DNA from: Gammaproteobacteria bacterium
Lineage (GTDB): Bacteria; Pseudomonadota; Gammaproteobacteria; DSM-16500
Reading direction: 5' to 3'
Length of the DNA stretch: 64,000 nucleotides
Assembly: GCA_013816845.1 (NCBI GenBank)
Contig: JACDDU010000001.1
Location: forward strand, 186,001 to 250,000
A program made the position numbers and the translations under genes. The notes beneath the pieces were generated by a model. It was not told the origin of the DNA. It ran no database searches and was given only the letters and a program-made list of their open reading frames with translations. Positions 36,880 through 46,785 of the stretch are shown piece after piece. Every line of letters begins with the position of its first letter. Position 1 is the stretch's first letter.

Positions 36880-38355
36880 TCAATTAACAATCCCATCTTT
36901 CTTGCGCTTAATTCGCTGAAACATGCAACTCATTATTTGCGCGTACAAATCATCTTTCAATAAACTATCTTCATAACTGTATTCAATAGAGGGATTGTCA
37001 TTAATTTCAATAACAACAGTTTGTTGCGCGGTAGTGTATTTCAAATCAACGCCATACAGCCCATCGCCAATTAAGCTTGCTGCGCGTATTGCATTTTTGA
37101 GGATTTTTTCTGGAACTTGATCAATCGGTACAGTTTCCACTTCTCCATCGCGTCGTTCATTGCCGTGCCAATGGGCAATTTGCCAGTGATTTTTAGCCAT
37201 GTAATATTTACATGCATAAAGTGGTTTTTTATTTAAAATACCGATACGCCAATCATATTCAGTGGGTACAAATTCTTGCGCAATGATTAAGTCAGATTGA
37301 TTTAATAAACGATTAAGTTCTTTATCCAATGATTCTGCATCCGTAACTTTGCTAACTCCCGTTGAAAACGAGCCATCAGGCTGTTTTAATACACAAGGAA
37401 AACCTAATACTTTGATTAACTCATCTTTATTTTTTTTATGCACAATCATTGTTTTAGGGGTTGCAATATTTGCGTTTTTTAAACGCTCCGCCATATAAAC
37501 TTTATTGGCACATTTAACAATGGAGATAGGGTCGTCGATGACAATAAGATTTTCAGCAGTTGCCCGTCTTGCAAATCGATAAGTGTGATGATTGACTGCC
37601 GTTGTTTCTCGAATAAATAAGGCATCAAATTCAGGAATGCGACTGTAATCATTTTTTGAAATAATGCGCGCGCGTAAACCTACATCTTCTGCAGCTTCTA
37701 AAAATTTATCGAGTGCCTTTTTATCAGATGGGGGTGATTTCTCGTCTGCATTGGTAAGGATAGCAAGATCATAAATTAATTTAGAATGCGACTTAGAGCG
37801 GATGCGTTTTCTCACAAAATATTGTCGTGAAAATTCGAAAAGGGGTGGCAAATGAGCCAAGGGAACTTGATTCAAAGGGAGAGGTAAAATACTTTGAATG
37901 AGCCATTTGTTTTGATCTTTATTCCACAGGAAGGTAACGTGTAAAAGCGGCGCTGGAAATAAATTATAAAGTTGACGACTTAAAGTTTTATGCAGTTTTG
38001 TGACACTTTGACCAAAATAAATATTTAACTCAAAAGTTGATGAACGGAGTCGCGCTAAGTTACTTTGGATAATTTTATCTAATTCATCAGAAATAATACG
38101 AACAATTGACAGTGATTTCAAATCTTGCATTGTGGTAATGTTGGGAAAGCTTCGGTGCCCCCTAGCTTCTGCAAGCAATGAAACATAATACCCCATACCT
38201 TGATAACGGTAAGATTGGCATAGGTTATAAACCCGAACATTGCGCATTTCGGAATATTTTTGATCGGTAAGGTAAGCTTTTGCAGATATCACTTCGACAT
38301 CTGGAATTTGAAAATCCCAATCTTTTGGCTTGTTTGTGACGACTATGCTATGCAT
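36880..38355 (-). CDS. RimK-like ATP-grasp ligase with RLAN N-terminal domain
   Basis: A 491-residue two-part protein. The N-terminal half (to about residue 190) matches the RimK-like ATP-grasp N-terminal (RLAN) domain with YNLCQSYRYQGMGYYVSLLAEARGHR. The C-terminal ATP-grasp domain has ALFIRETTAVNHHTYRFAR, GFPCVLKQPDGSFSTGVSKV, AQEFVPTEYDWRIGILN and VVIEINDNPSIEYSYED with the metal-binding Glu and Asn. Such proteins likely add an amino acid, often glutamate, to a peptide or small molecule; the substrate is unknown. It is divergent from the DUF155 gene. Confidence 0.85.
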   Translation of the reverse strand: MHSIVVTNKPKDWDFQIPDVEVISAKAYLTDQKYSEMRNVRVYNLCQSYRYQGMGYYVSLLAEARGHRSFPNITTMQDLKSLSIVRIISDELDKIIQSNLARLRSSTFELNIYFGQSVTKLHKTLSRQLYNLFPAPLLHVTFLWNKDQNKWLIQSILPLPLNQVPLAHLPPLFEFSRQYFVRKRIRSKSHSKLIYDLAILTNADEKSPPSDKKALDKFLEAAEDVGLRARIISKNDYSRIPEFDALFIRETTAVNHHTYRFARRATAENLIVIDDPISIVKCANKVYMAERLKNANIATPKTMIVHKKNKDELIKVLGFPCVLKQPDGSFSTGVSKVTDAESLDKELNRLLNQSDLIIAQEFVPTEYDWRIGILNKKPLYACKYYMAKNHWQIAHWHGNERRDGEVETVPIDQVPEKILKNAIRAASLIGDGLYGVDLKYTTAQQTVVIEINDNPSIEYSYEDSLLKDDLYAQIMSCMFQRIKRKKDGIVN

Positions 38356-38501
38356 GCGATCGATTTAAGTAAATTTTTGTCAATATGCATGACGACTATT
38401 ATGTAAGTCAAGAAGATTTGGGCAAAAACAATGCATTCAACATCTTGTTTCTTAGGCATGCATCCCGACATAATAGAGTATCTACCTCAGAAGTTTAAAT
38501 T

Positions 38502-39332
38502 ATGGAAAAACCAAAAAAATTACGGTCCTTACTCCGATGCATTTCCTACTGCACGGCCAATAGTTATGATTTGCTAGGCATTTCCGGTTTTTATAAAAAG
38601 AAAGGTTATATTGTCCGACTTTCTAAAGATGTTTTACATGTAACCAATGCGAGAAGGCAAGGCGATATTTTCTTTTTTAATCATGGATCATTTGTGTGTT
38701 GGGGATTTAGTAAACATTTTGAAGATAAAATTGTCGAAAATGTTAAAGAATTTTCTACACATCCACTTCCCCATCTTGAGTCTGATCATTTGTTTTATCG
38801 ATATGGTGAAGAAACAACAATTGACACGCACGAACGCTTACGCTTAGACATGATAACGCTTGCAACCGAGGATTCGAATTTAAAACTTGCCATTTCTTAT
38901 GGCATTGCACAATCCATTAAGTTGGAAGCTTTTGAAGAAGCTATTCAAGATACCATTAAAAAAAATAATCACTTGCCTGAAGAAATCGCTTCACGAGGAA
39001 CGATATCTTTATCGCGACGTTCTATTTTCAAAAGAATTGGGGAGATCTTTATTGCCCGTAGTTCAATTAATTTAAATATTGAGTTACTCGATGCGCCAGA
39101 ATTTTTTTGGCGAAATCCAAACTTAGAAGCTTTCTATATCATGACGAAAAAGTTTTTGGATATTCCAAGTCGTGTCATGGCGCTGAATCAAAAACTCGAT
39201 TTGTTACAAGAGTTATTACATATTTTAAATAGCCAAGTGCAGCATCGTCATTCAAGTTTATTGGAAACGGTTATTATTTTACTTATTACGATTGAAATTA
39301 TGATTACGCTTTTTCAATTTCATTTTGTTTAA
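38502..39332 (+). CDS. RMD1/YagE-family (DUF155) membrane-anchored protein
   Basis: A 276-residue protein with the DUF155 pattern: IFFFNHGSFVCWGF near residue 50, ERLRLDMITLATEDSNLKLAISYGIAQSIKLEAFEE in the middle, LLDAPEFFWRNPNLE, and a C-terminal transmembrane helix (LLETVIILLITIEIMITLFQF). The eukaryotic relatives RMND1 and Sif2/3 act at the mitochondrial inner membrane; the bacterial role is unknown. It overlaps the convergent acetyltransferase by 29 bases. Confidence 0.85.
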   Translation: MEKPKKLRSLLRCISYCTANSYDLLGISGFYKKKGYIVRLSKDVLHVTNARRQGDIFFFNHGSFVCWGFSKHFEDKIVENVKEFSTHPLPHLESDHLFYRYGEETTIDTHERLRLDMITLATEDSNLKLAISYGIAQSIKLEAFEEAIQDTIKKNNHLPEEIASRGTISLSRRSIFKRIGEIFIARSSINLNIELLDAPEFFWRNPNLEAFYIMTKKFLDIPSRVMALNQKLDLLQELLHILNSQVQHRHSSLLETVIILLITIEIMITLFQFHFV

Positions 39333-39771
39333 CCTTGCAACGAATGTTTTTTTTCATCTTAAATGCTGTTTCACCATCTTCATAGAAATTTTCTTGTTTA
39401 GCAAAAGTGACATAACCAAATTTTTGATAAAAAGAAATCGCTTTATTGTTATCGGTTCGCACTTCAAGTCGGATTTCCTCACATATTTTTGCCAGTTCCG
39501 CTTCGATTTGGGATAAGAATATTTTACCTAATCCTTTTTGTTGTAGCAGGGGAGAAACAGCAAAAGAGTAAAGTCGGGCGCATTTAGAATTTTTCCTGAA
39601 CAGTAAAACGGCACTCGCTATGATCTGATCACCTTTTTTTTCTATATAAATCCGTGCTCCTGTGCGATTTAGTAATCGAGAAAAAGCGTGGCGCGATAAT
39701 TGATCTGAGGTAAAACAAGCTTTTTCCAAACTTAACAAAGCTTCTAAATCATCTTCGGTTGCAATGAGCAA
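39304..39771 (-). CDS. GNAT-family N-acetyltransferase
   Basis: A 155-residue GNAT protein resembling RimI: ATEDDLEALLSLEKACF at the N-terminus, SFAVSPLLQQKGLGKIFLSQIEAEL containing the acetyl-CoA loop Q-x-x-G-x-G, and RTDNNKAISFYQKFGYVTF. The start must be TTG 39771: an in-frame stop (that of the upstream mscS) lies 12 bases before, and no ATG is available, so translation is probably coupled to mscS. Neighbouring ATP-grasp and GNAT genes occur together in other bacteria with RLAN ligases. Confidence 0.85.
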   Translation of the reverse strand: MLIATEDDLEALLSLEKACFTSDQLSRHAFSRLLNRTGARIYIEKKGDQIIASAVLLFRKNSKCARLYSFAVSPLLQQKGLGKIFLSQIEAELAKICEEIRLEVRTDNNKAISFYQKFGYVTFAKQENFYEDGETAFKMKKNIRCKVKQNEIEKA

Positions 39772-39783
39772 AGTTGCAGAGCC

Positions 39784-41007
39784 TTATGCTGTAATTGTCA
39801 CATCCGCACCCATAGGCGCGAGACTGTTAAATCGAACTTTGGGGAAGTGATCAGGATAATAGCTACGAATAAATTCTAATATTTTTTCACGGACTTCGGC
39901 ACGTAAATCTGAGAGATCATCCGCATTTGCAGCGCTAACTTGAATGCGAATATCAACAGAGCGGTCAGTTAAATTAGCAACTTGTAATTTTGAAGCTTGA
40001 CCATCCCAAAACTTAGATTGCTTTAATATTTTATCAAGCTCAGTTCGGAGCGGATCGATCGGCAACATGTAATCAATAAACATATGCATACTACTGCGCA
40101 AGCTATCTGCTTCCCGCGACCAATTTTCAAAAGGTTTTTCGATAAAATAATTGATTGGCACTACTAAACGTCGTCGATCACCGAGTTTTAAAGTGACATA
40201 AGTAAATGTAATTTCCTCAATAATTCCTGAAATATTTTCAATAACAACAATATCGCCAATTTTAATCGGTTGAGAAATTGCTATTTGTAATCCAGAAAAA
40301 AGTGAGAATAAAGTTTTTTGCGCTGCCAATCCAATAATTGCGGTTAAAAATCCAGCTGATGCTAGCAAACTTATACCAATGTTGCGCACGCTGCTAAAAC
40401 TCATCAGGATCGCAGCAATCGTAACGACTGCAATGAGGACGGTTGTAATATTGCGAATGATATGGATTTTGGTATAAAGCGCTTTTATGCGAATACTGTC
40501 TTTGCGGGATAAGGTGAGCGTATATTGATTAAATACGGCTTCTGCAGTGTAGAGAATTTGAATCGCAATCCAACCAATAGAGGCAATAATAATTGTATTG
40601 ATGACGTGGTTTGCAAGTAACAGATAAAAACGAGAGGGCCCTAATAATAAAATAATAATATTAATAATGATGAGTAAAAATATAATTCGTAATCCCTTAC
40701 GTACACTTGCGAGAATTAGCGCTGCAACCGCTTGTTTTTCAGCGAGGAAAAGTTCGTAACGCCGCAAGCCTAATGAAATGAGATTGTAAATGAATAAAAC
40801 GGAAGATAAGGCAATAAATATCATGCCTAATTTATCGGTTAAATCAAATAAATTTTTCCAACGAGTCAGTTCTATTAAATTATCGATGTAAGCTAAGCCA
40901 ACAAAAAGTACACCGGTTATAAAATAAATCATGGGCACTTTTATTGCTGAGTAAAATATTCTTTCCCACATATTTTTTTTAACAACGTGTGTTTCAGGAA
41001 TGCTCAT
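39784..41007 (-). CDS. MscS-family mechanosensitive ion channel
   Basis: A 407-residue membrane protein with about five transmembrane segments: YFITGVLFVGLAYI, LGMIFIALSSVLFIYNLISL, IIFLLIIINIIILLLG, VINTIIIASIGWIAIQIL and TVLIAVVTIAAILM. The pore-lining helix region is SLLASAGFLTAIIGLAAQ and is followed by the conserved beta domain with GDIVVIENISGIIEEITFTYVTLKLGDRRRLVVPINYF. This fits small-conductance channels used for osmotic downshock. It is followed by the acetyltransferase 12 bases later. Confidence 0.92.
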   Translation of the reverse strand: MSIPETHVVKKNMWERIFYSAIKVPMIYFITGVLFVGLAYIDNLIELTRWKNLFDLTDKLGMIFIALSSVLFIYNLISLGLRRYELFLAEKQAVAALILASVRKGLRIIFLLIIINIIILLLGPSRFYLLLANHVINTIIIASIGWIAIQILYTAEAVFNQYTLTLSRKDSIRIKALYTKIHIIRNITTVLIAVVTIAAILMSFSSVRNIGISLLASAGFLTAIIGLAAQKTLFSLFSGLQIAISQPIKIGDIVVIENISGIIEEITFTYVTLKLGDRRRLVVPINYFIEKPFENWSREADSLRSSMHMFIDYMLPIDPLRTELDKILKQSKFWDGQASKLQVANLTDRSVDIRIQVSAANADDLSDLRAEVREKILEFIRSYYPDHFPKVRFNSLAPMGADVTITA

Positions 41008-41218
41008 AATGGCCTCAAAGGCGATAGGGTATAGAGATGATTATAGGGAAGGGCGAAGAGGGTGTCATCTCTAGGAACGGTTGTCCTAAAAATAATCAAA
41101 AATTTGAATATGCTGCTGCATGGAGCATTATTTTCGACTATACCCAACTCTATTTCTAACTTCGTATCGGCCGGCGCAGCACCTTGGCTTAAGTAAGTGG
41201 ATCAGATAAAACCAGCAA

Positions 41219-41701
41219 TTAGGCCGAAAGCCTCAACACCCCTTCATGAGCGAGCAGCCATTTTTTGATTCGCATCCAAGGTCCTTGGATCTCGCCGCTG
41301 TAGCCACCAAAACCAACAGACGCGACGATTCGGTGGCAAGGAACGATAATGGGAATGGGGTTCGTTCGGCAGGCTTGGCCAATCGCACGAGGTCCAGTTT
41401 GTAACAGGCGTGCAAGTTCACCGTAGGTTTTTGTTTCACCGGGAGGGATATTTCGCAATGCCTCCCACACACGTTTTTGAAAGTCAGTTCCTTTTATTGC
41501 AATATTAAGTTGAAAAACGTGTTTTGGATTTTCGAAGTAATAAGAAAATGCTTCAGTCATAGCATTTCTTTCCGGCGGATTACAATTGGCAGGGAGGGAG
41601 AAATTTTCTGGCAAAAATTCCAAACGGATTAACTGATTGTCTTTTGAATGGAGACGAATTTTTCCAATGGGAGAGTCAATGATATGCGTGGGATAATGCA
41701 T
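41219..41701 (-). CDS. ogt: Methylated-DNA--protein-cysteine methyltransferase
   Basis: Suicide DNA repair protein that transfers the methyl group from O6-methylguanine to its own cysteine. The active site is PIIVPCHRIVAS; the helix-turn-helix with the arginine finger is ETKTYGELARLLQTGPRAIGQACRTNP; the N-terminal ribonuclease-like domain is short (IDSPIGKIRLHSKDNQLIRLEFL). At 160 residues it is the Ogt/AGT form without an Ada regulatory domain. Confidence 0.95.
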   Translation of the reverse strand: MHYPTHIIDSPIGKIRLHSKDNQLIRLEFLPENFSLPANCNPPERNAMTEAFSYYFENPKHVFQLNIAIKGTDFQKRVWEALRNIPPGETKTYGELARLLQTGPRAIGQACRTNPIPIIVPCHRIVASVGFGGYSGEIQGPWMRIKKWLLAHEGVLRLSA

Positions 41702-41721
41702 CCGCCACTCCTCTAGAAGCT

Positions 41722-41750
41722 AAAAAAAACCCACTATTCAGCGGGTTTTT
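41722..41750 (-). terminator. Rho-independent terminator of the rpsP-rimM-trmD-rplS operon
   Basis: Read on the minus strand: CCCGCTGAATAGTGGG (41745-41730) folds with a 4-base loop and one mismatch, extended by flanking A-T pairs, then a run of eight T. It starts 17 bases after the rplS stop. Confidence 0.9.
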
Positions 41751-41766
41751 ATCAAAGTAATATCAA

Positions 41767-42198
41767 TTATTCTGATGCATTAGTTTCATTTTTATCAGAA
41801 GCTTCAACGGGACTCGCGATTGCTGCAGTAGTATTGGTTTTGATGGTTAACTTTTCTTTGATACGAGCTGCTCGACCACTTAATTCGCGCATGTAGTAAA
41901 GTTTCGCACGGCGTACATCGCCTCGACGTTTTACTTCCACGGAATCAATGGAGGGGCTATAGGTTTGAAATACTCTTTCAACGCCTACACCATGGGAAAT
42001 CTTGCGAACTGTAAAAGCGGAATTAAAACCACGATTACGTTTAGCGATGACAACACCTTCAAATGATTGTAAACGAACACGTTCGCCTTCCTTTACTTTC
42101 ACTTGGACCACAACTGTATCACCAGGATTAAATTCTGGCATGGACTTCGAAGCTTGGACAAATTCGGCTTCTAATGATTGGATAATTTTGTTACTCAT
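41767..42198 (-). CDS. rplS: 50S ribosomal protein L19
   Basis: Ribosomal protein at the 30S-50S interface. From ATG 42198 it is 143 residues: [13 protein letters not shown], then [35 protein letters not shown] and [37 protein letters not shown], all characteristic. The C-terminal tail of about 25 residues is longer than in E. coli and low complexity ([22 protein letters not shown]). The longer open frame to 42297 is rejected because GGGGAAGAAG directly precedes ATG 42198. Confidence 0.97.
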   Translation of the reverse strand: MSNKIIQSLEAEFVQASKSMPEFNPGDTVVVQVKVKEGERVRLQSFEGVVIAKRNRGFNSAFTVRKISHGVGVERVFQTYSPSIDSVEVKRRGDVRRAKLYYMRELSGRAARIKEKLTIKTNTTAAIASPVEASDKNETNASE

Positions 42199-42256
42199 TT
42201 CTTCTTCCCCTAACAAGTCGGGCAATTTTATACTGGTTGAGTTGTTTTTTCGAGGG

Positions 42257-43003
42257 TTATTTTGGTTTATCTTGCGCAGTTTCCGCAATATATTCATCTA
42301 AGAGGGCCCTTTCCTCAGCATTTACCCCCCTTTTTTGGAGGAGATCAGGGCGTTTTTTCCAGGTTTGCCCAAGGGATTGCTTCAGGCGCCATCTGACAAT
42401 CTCGGCATGATTGCCATTCATTAACACCGTAGGAACCGAGGCGCCTCGAAAAGAGGCTGGTCGAGTATATTGTGGATATTTTAATAAGCCATTCTCCAGC
42501 GAATCGAGCGCTGAGGACGTCGCATCGCCTAATGCATCAGGTAGTAAACGCGTAACCGCATCAATGACGACTAAAGCTGGGATTTCACCACCACTCAAAA
42601 CATAATCACCAATGGACCATTCAGCGTCGATCTCACATAAAATGCGTTCATCAATCCCTTCGTACCGCCCACATAATAAAATGACCGCCGGCATATTCTG
42701 AAGAAATTTTGTCATAGCTTGCTTTAAAGGGGCTCCTTGGGGCGATAGGTAAATTACATAGGGCGTGCAAGGCGCTTGTTGTTTTGCAGCAGAAAGAGCG
42801 TCCAGGAGGGGTTCTGCCCCCATAACCATGCCAGGCCCGCCCCCGTAGGGCTTATCATCTACTGTTCTGTGCTTATTCTTGGAAAAATCTCGTGGATTAA
42901 AAAAATGGGTTTCAATCAGCTTATTCTTAAGTGCACGGCCAGTAATGCCATAAGTTAATGGCTGGAACATTTCGGGAAAGAGCGTAATGAGACCAAACCA
43001 CAT
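42257..43003 (-). CDS. trmD: tRNA (guanine-N1)-methyltransferase TrmD
   Basis: SPOUT-class methyltransferase for m1G37 in tRNA, essential against frameshifting. It begins [16 protein letters not shown] and contains [16 protein letters not shown], the knot region [15 protein letters not shown] and [30 protein letters not shown], and the C-terminal [14 protein letters not shown]. The length of 248 residues is normal; the frame open to 43030 overlaps rimM and is not used. Confidence 0.97.
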   Translation of the reverse strand: MWFGLITLFPEMFQPLTYGITGRALKNKLIETHFFNPRDFSKNKHRTVDDKPYGGGPGMVMGAEPLLDALSAAKQQAPCTPYVIYLSPQGAPLKQAMTKFLQNMPAVILLCGRYEGIDERILCEIDAEWSIGDYVLSGGEIPALVVIDAVTRLLPDALGDATSSALDSLENGLLKYPQYTRPASFRGASVPTVLMNGNHAEIVRWRLKQSLGQTWKKRPDLLQKRGVNAEERALLDEYIAETAQDKPK

Positions 43004-43014
43004 GGCTGATACCG

Positions 43015-43527
43015 TTAAATAACTTGCCAATCGACATGAATTTCACCTTTTTCCAAATCAACTTTGAGAATCACTGTGCCTGGAAGGTAAGGAATGCCAT
43101 GTTCTTTATCATCTTTAACAATTAAGACATCATTGGCGCCCGTTTCCATCAGGTTGGTCACGATTCCCAATCGTTCTCCTTGTTGATTAATCACTTGAAG
43201 ACCGATTAAGTCTGACCAATAAAATTCATCGGCCGGGAGGGCTGGCAATTGGCTTTGTGGAACACATACAAGTTGATTGGTTAATCTTTTTGCTTCTTCA
43301 GGCGAATCTATATCTTTAAATTTAACAAGAATACCGTTTAGCTGAATGCGTGACTCTTCAATTTCGATGAGATGTCGGGCGGTTTGCTCGGTATTGGTGA
43401 GGTACCAAGGGTGATAATCCAGGATGCTGGCTCCGAATTCAGTGTAAGTTTGAATTTTAAGCCAGCCTTGGGTGCCATGCGAGGAGCCTATTTTACCAAC
43501 AACTATATATGCTGCCTCTTTTTTCAT
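43015..43527 (-). CDS. rimM: 16S rRNA processing protein RimM
   Basis: Assembly factor for the head of the 30S subunit. It has an N-terminal RimM domain (VGKIGSSHGTQGWLKI, ILVKFKDIDSPEEAKRLTNQLV) and a C-terminal PRC-barrel with FYWSDLIGLQVINQQGERLGIV and GIPYLPGTVILKVDLEKGEIHVDW. The length of 170 residues is normal. It lies 5 bases after rpsP and 11 before trmD. Confidence 0.96.
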   Translation of the reverse strand: MKKEAAYIVVGKIGSSHGTQGWLKIQTYTEFGASILDYHPWYLTNTEQTARHLIEIEESRIQLNGILVKFKDIDSPEEAKRLTNQLVCVPQSQLPALPADEFYWSDLIGLQVINQQGERLGIVTNLMETGANDVLIVKDDKEHGIPYLPGTVILKVDLEKGEIHVDWQVI

Positions 43528-43532
43528 AGGAT

Positions 43533-43811
43533 TTAGGCAGATTTTGCCTGTTCAGCAGGAGTCACAACACTTTTAGCATTCAATTTAATGAGATGCTTAA
43601 CACGATCAGAAGGTTGCGCACCGAGGGAAATCCAATGTTGAACGCGCTCAGCATTCATTTCGAGTTTCACATCTTTGCCTGCAGCAATGGGATTGAAATA
43701 ACCCAGTCGCTCTATAAATCGGCCGTTACGCGATCGCTGCTTGTCAGCAACAACAATATGATAAAAAGGACGTTTCTTTGCGCCGCCCCGAGCTAAACGA
43801 ATCACTACCAT
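43533..43811 (-). CDS. rpsP: 30S ribosomal protein S16
   Basis: A 92-residue protein starting [23 protein letters not shown] and containing [15 protein letters not shown], typical S16 signatures. It is the first gene of rpsP-rimM-trmD-rplS; the 102-base spacer to ffh should hold the operon promoter or readthrough from ffh. Confidence 0.97.
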   Translation of the reverse strand: MVVIRLARGGAKKRPFYHIVVADKQRSRNGRFIERLGYFNPIAAGKDVKLEMNAERVQHWISLGAQPSDRVKHLIKLNAKSVVTPAEQAKSA

Positions 43812-43913
43812 GGTATCTATATCCTCAAAAACGCTTTATTTGAATTAGGCATAAAAGTGCTGAATTATACGTGACTTTTATGAGCTTGCAAACTTGGTTT
43901 GTTGCTCAACTTC

Positions 43914-45293
43914 CTAAACTGGAAAGTTAGGGGGCATTCCTCCACCAAAAGGGAATTTATTTTGAATGCCACGCATCATTTTCATCATGCCGCCTTTTTT
44001 CGACATTTTTTTCATCATTTTTTGCATTTGCATAAATTGTTTTAAAAGTTGATTAATGGCTTGTATAGAAGTTCCTGAGCCTAATGCAACCCGCCGTTTT
44101 TGGGAATTCTTGATGCCTTCTGGAAAACGTCTTTCTTTGATTGTCATTGAATTAATAATGGCTTCAATTTCCACTAATTTTTTATCATTAAATTGATCTT
44201 TCACAGCTTCTGGCATTTGATTGATACCGGGCAATTTGCTCATTATGCCCATCACTCCACCCATCTTGTGAATTTGCTTTAATTGATCACGAAAGTCTTC
44301 TAAATCAAAGGTTTTACCTTTTTTGATTTTTTTAACTAACTGGGCTGCTTTCGTTTTATCAATATTGCGTTCTGCTTCTTCAACTAGGGTTAGAATGTCG
44401 CCCATGCCCAAAATACGGGAAGCAAGTCGATCTGGGTAAAAAGGTTCCAACGCATCAATTTTCTCGCCGCTCCCCATGAATTTGATCGGTTTGCCAGTAA
44501 TTTTGCGGATGGAAAGTGCAGCACCACCCCGTGAATCGCCATCCGTTTTAGTTAAAATGATACCGGTTAGGGGCAAGGCTTCATCAAATGCTTTCGCAGT
44601 GTTAACAGCATCTTGTCCCGTCATACTATCTACAACAAACAGTGTTTCGATGGGATTGGCTGTTTGGTGTAGATTTTTAATTTCAGTCATCATGGCATCA
44701 TCAATATGCAAGCGTCCCGCCGTATCAATGATAAGAACGTCAATTAATTTATTTTTTGCAGCTTCGATTGCACCTTTTACAATGGCAACGGGAAGATCAG
44801 TGGGGGTACTTGGGTAAAAGTCGACATTGATTTGTTGGGCAAGCGTTGCTAATTGATCAATCGCCGCAGGTCGATAAATGTCAGCACTCGCCAACATGAC
44901 GGATTTCTTATTAATTTCTTTCAGCCAACGGGCTAATTTTGCAGCGGTGGTCGTCTTTCCTGATCCTTGTAAGCCAGCTAATAAGATAATAGCAGGCGGT
45001 TTTGCTTTTAAATCTAATGCTTCGTTTGCATCACCCATGATAGAAACAAGTTCATCATGAACGAGTTTGATGAGGACTTGGCCGGGACTTAAGCTTTCTA
45101 GAACGTCTTTGCCTAGGGCTTTGCCCTTGATGTCTTCAATAAATTCCACGGCTACTGGCAAAGCCACATCCGCCTCCAGTAAAGCAATGCGGATATCCCG
45201 CAACGTATCATTAATGTTGTCTTCGGTTAAACGGCCTTGGCCTGTTAAATTTTTAACAACTTTATTCAGGCGATCAGATAAGTGGCTAAACAT
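43914..45293 (-). CDS. ffh: Signal recognition particle protein Ffh
   Basis: SRP GTPase that binds 4.5S RNA and signal sequences of inner-membrane proteins. N domain MFSHLSDRLNKVVKNLTGQGRL; G domain with P-loop LLAGLQGSGKTTTAAKLARWL, DTAGRLHID and ILTKTDGDSRGGAALSI; the C-terminal M domain is Met-rich (MQMQKMMKKMSKKGGMMKMM). The 459 residues are close to E. coli Ffh. It lies upstream of rpsP, as is common. Confidence 0.97.
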   Translation of the reverse strand: MFSHLSDRLNKVVKNLTGQGRLTEDNINDTLRDIRIALLEADVALPVAVEFIEDIKGKALGKDVLESLSPGQVLIKLVHDELVSIMGDANEALDLKAKPPAIILLAGLQGSGKTTTAAKLARWLKEINKKSVMLASADIYRPAAIDQLATLAQQINVDFYPSTPTDLPVAIVKGAIEAAKNKLIDVLIIDTAGRLHIDDAMMTEIKNLHQTANPIETLFVVDSMTGQDAVNTAKAFDEALPLTGIILTKTDGDSRGGAALSIRKITGKPIKFMGSGEKIDALEPFYPDRLASRILGMGDILTLVEEAERNIDKTKAAQLVKKIKKGKTFDLEDFRDQLKQIHKMGGVMGIMSKLPGINQMPEAVKDQFNDKKLVEIEAIINSMTIKERRFPEGIKNSQKRRVALGSGTSIQAINQLLKQFMQMQKMMKKMSKKGGMMKMMRGIQNKFPFGGGMPPNFPV

Positions 45294-45516
45294 AGTGACC
45301 CAACTTTATATGTGAGAACTAAAAAGGAGCACAAGTATAATAGGTCGTCTTGTTGAGCGAAAGCGAAATCAGGGCTTTGTTGTTATCCAGTGCCTATCGG
45401 AGTATTGAATATTTACCATAACCCTAATTTGGGGCTGTATTATCAAACAAGGCTACCTATAGGGAAAATAAGTTTGTAATATAGATTTCAACCGCTGAAG
45501 CAACAAGGATGCTATT

Positions 45517-46785
45517 TTGCACGATTATCAAGTACTTATTTTTAGTGCTGTTCTGCTTTTACTGGTTTTACTTGCCGCTTTTTTCTCTTGTGCTGAAACA
45601 GCACTCATGGCTGTTAATCGCTACCGATTGCGCCATCAAGCCCATCTTCGTAAAACAGCTGCCATGCGCGTGCTCAAACTTTTAAAACGGCCGGATCGTT
45701 TGTTAGGGGTGATTTTAATTGGTAGTACTTTTGCCAATATTCTCGCTTCATCACTCGCAACACTCATTGCTTTTCATTATTTTGGTGACCGGGGCGCCAT
45801 ACTTGCTGCAATTTTGCTAACCTTTATTATTTTGATTTTTGCAGAAATTGCACCCAAAACGTTAGCAGCAATTTATGCAGATCAAGTTGCGCGCTTTGTT
45901 TCTTATCCCGTGCAGATTATTTTGGGATTATTGTATCCGGTCGTTTGGTTCGCCAATGTGATTACCAATGGCTTATTGAGAATGCTAAGTATTAAAGTGG
46001 CTAATTATGAAGTTTCCCCTTTATCGCGCGAAGAATTGCGCAGTGTCGTATACGATACGCGTGGAAAAATCTCCCGGCAATATCAACACATGTTGTTGAG
46101 CATTCTCGATCTTAATAAATTAACCGTCAATGATATTATGGTTCCTAAACATGACATCAACGGAATTGACATTGATTTGCCACTTGAAATGATGATTAAC
46201 CAAATTAAAAGTAATGATCAAGATTGGTTACCCGTTTTTCATAATCATATTAATCAAATTGTTGGTGTTTTATATTCGCGCGATTTATTACGTTTATTGC
46301 TCGTCAGTGAGCAAGTGACTAAAGAGAATATTCAAGTTTTTATTGAAGATCCGTACTTTGTTCCTTCCGGCACTTCCCTTTATGCCCAGTTAGGTTATTT
46401 TCAGGAAAATCACAATAAAATTGCTTTTGTAGTGGATGAATATGGGGATGTGGAAGGATTGGTCACCCTTAATGATATTTTAGAAGAAATTGTTGGGGAT
46501 TTCACAACAACGACGGCATTGGATAAGCACGTCATCAAGCAACCTGATGGAAGTTATTTAGTCGAAGGTACAACGAGTGTGCGGGAATTTAATCGCATCA
46601 CGGAATGGGAATTACCCCAAAATGGACCGCGGACTATTAATGGTTTAATTGTAGAGTATCTAGAGGCACTTCCGCATGAGGGAACTGCCGTTTTGATTGC
46701 AAATTATCCATTAGAAATCATGCGAGTAAAAGAAAATCGTATTAAACTGGCTCGGGTGTATCCAAGGTTGCAAGCTTTCATTTAA
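45517..46785 (+). CDS. CNNM/CorB-type transporter with CBS domains
   Basis: A 422-residue inner-membrane protein: DUF21 domain with hydrophobic helices (LIFSAVLLLLVLLAAFFSCAETALMAVN, ASSLATLIAFHYF, GAILAAILLTFIILIFAEIAPKTLAA), then a CBS pair with VNDIMVPKHDINGID and IAFVVDEYGDVEGLVTLNDILEEIVGDF, and the C-terminal CorC/HlyC domain (YLVEGTTSVREFNRITEW). It is related to CorB/YfjD and the Mg2+-transporting CNNM proteins. The start is TTG 45517 with AAGGATG in front; no in-frame ATG fits. It is divergent from ffh; ypjD, often between them, is absent. Confidence 0.9.
   Translation: MHDYQVLIFSAVLLLLVLLAAFFSCAETALMAVNRYRLRHQAHLRKTAAMRVLKLLKRPDRLLGVILIGSTFANILASSLATLIAFHYFGDRGAILAAILLTFIILIFAEIAPKTLAAIYADQVARFVSYPVQIILGLLYPVVWFANVITNGLLRMLSIKVANYEVSPLSREELRSVVYDTRGKISRQYQHMLLSILDLNKLTVNDIMVPKHDINGIDIDLPLEMMINQIKSNDQDWLPVFHNHINQIVGVLYSRDLLRLLLVSEQVTKENIQVFIEDPYFVPSGTSLYAQLGYFQENHNKIAFVVDEYGDVEGLVTLNDILEEIVGDFTTTTALDKHVIKQPDGSYLVEGTTSVREFNRITEWELPQNGPRTINGLIVEYLEALPHEGTAVLIANYPLEIMRVKENRIKLARVYPRLQAFI

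Noticed and set aside
42199-42297. 33-residue extension of ribosomal protein L19
   Set aside because: L19 proteins begin at MSNKII-type sequence, and a strong ribosome site precedes ATG 42198.
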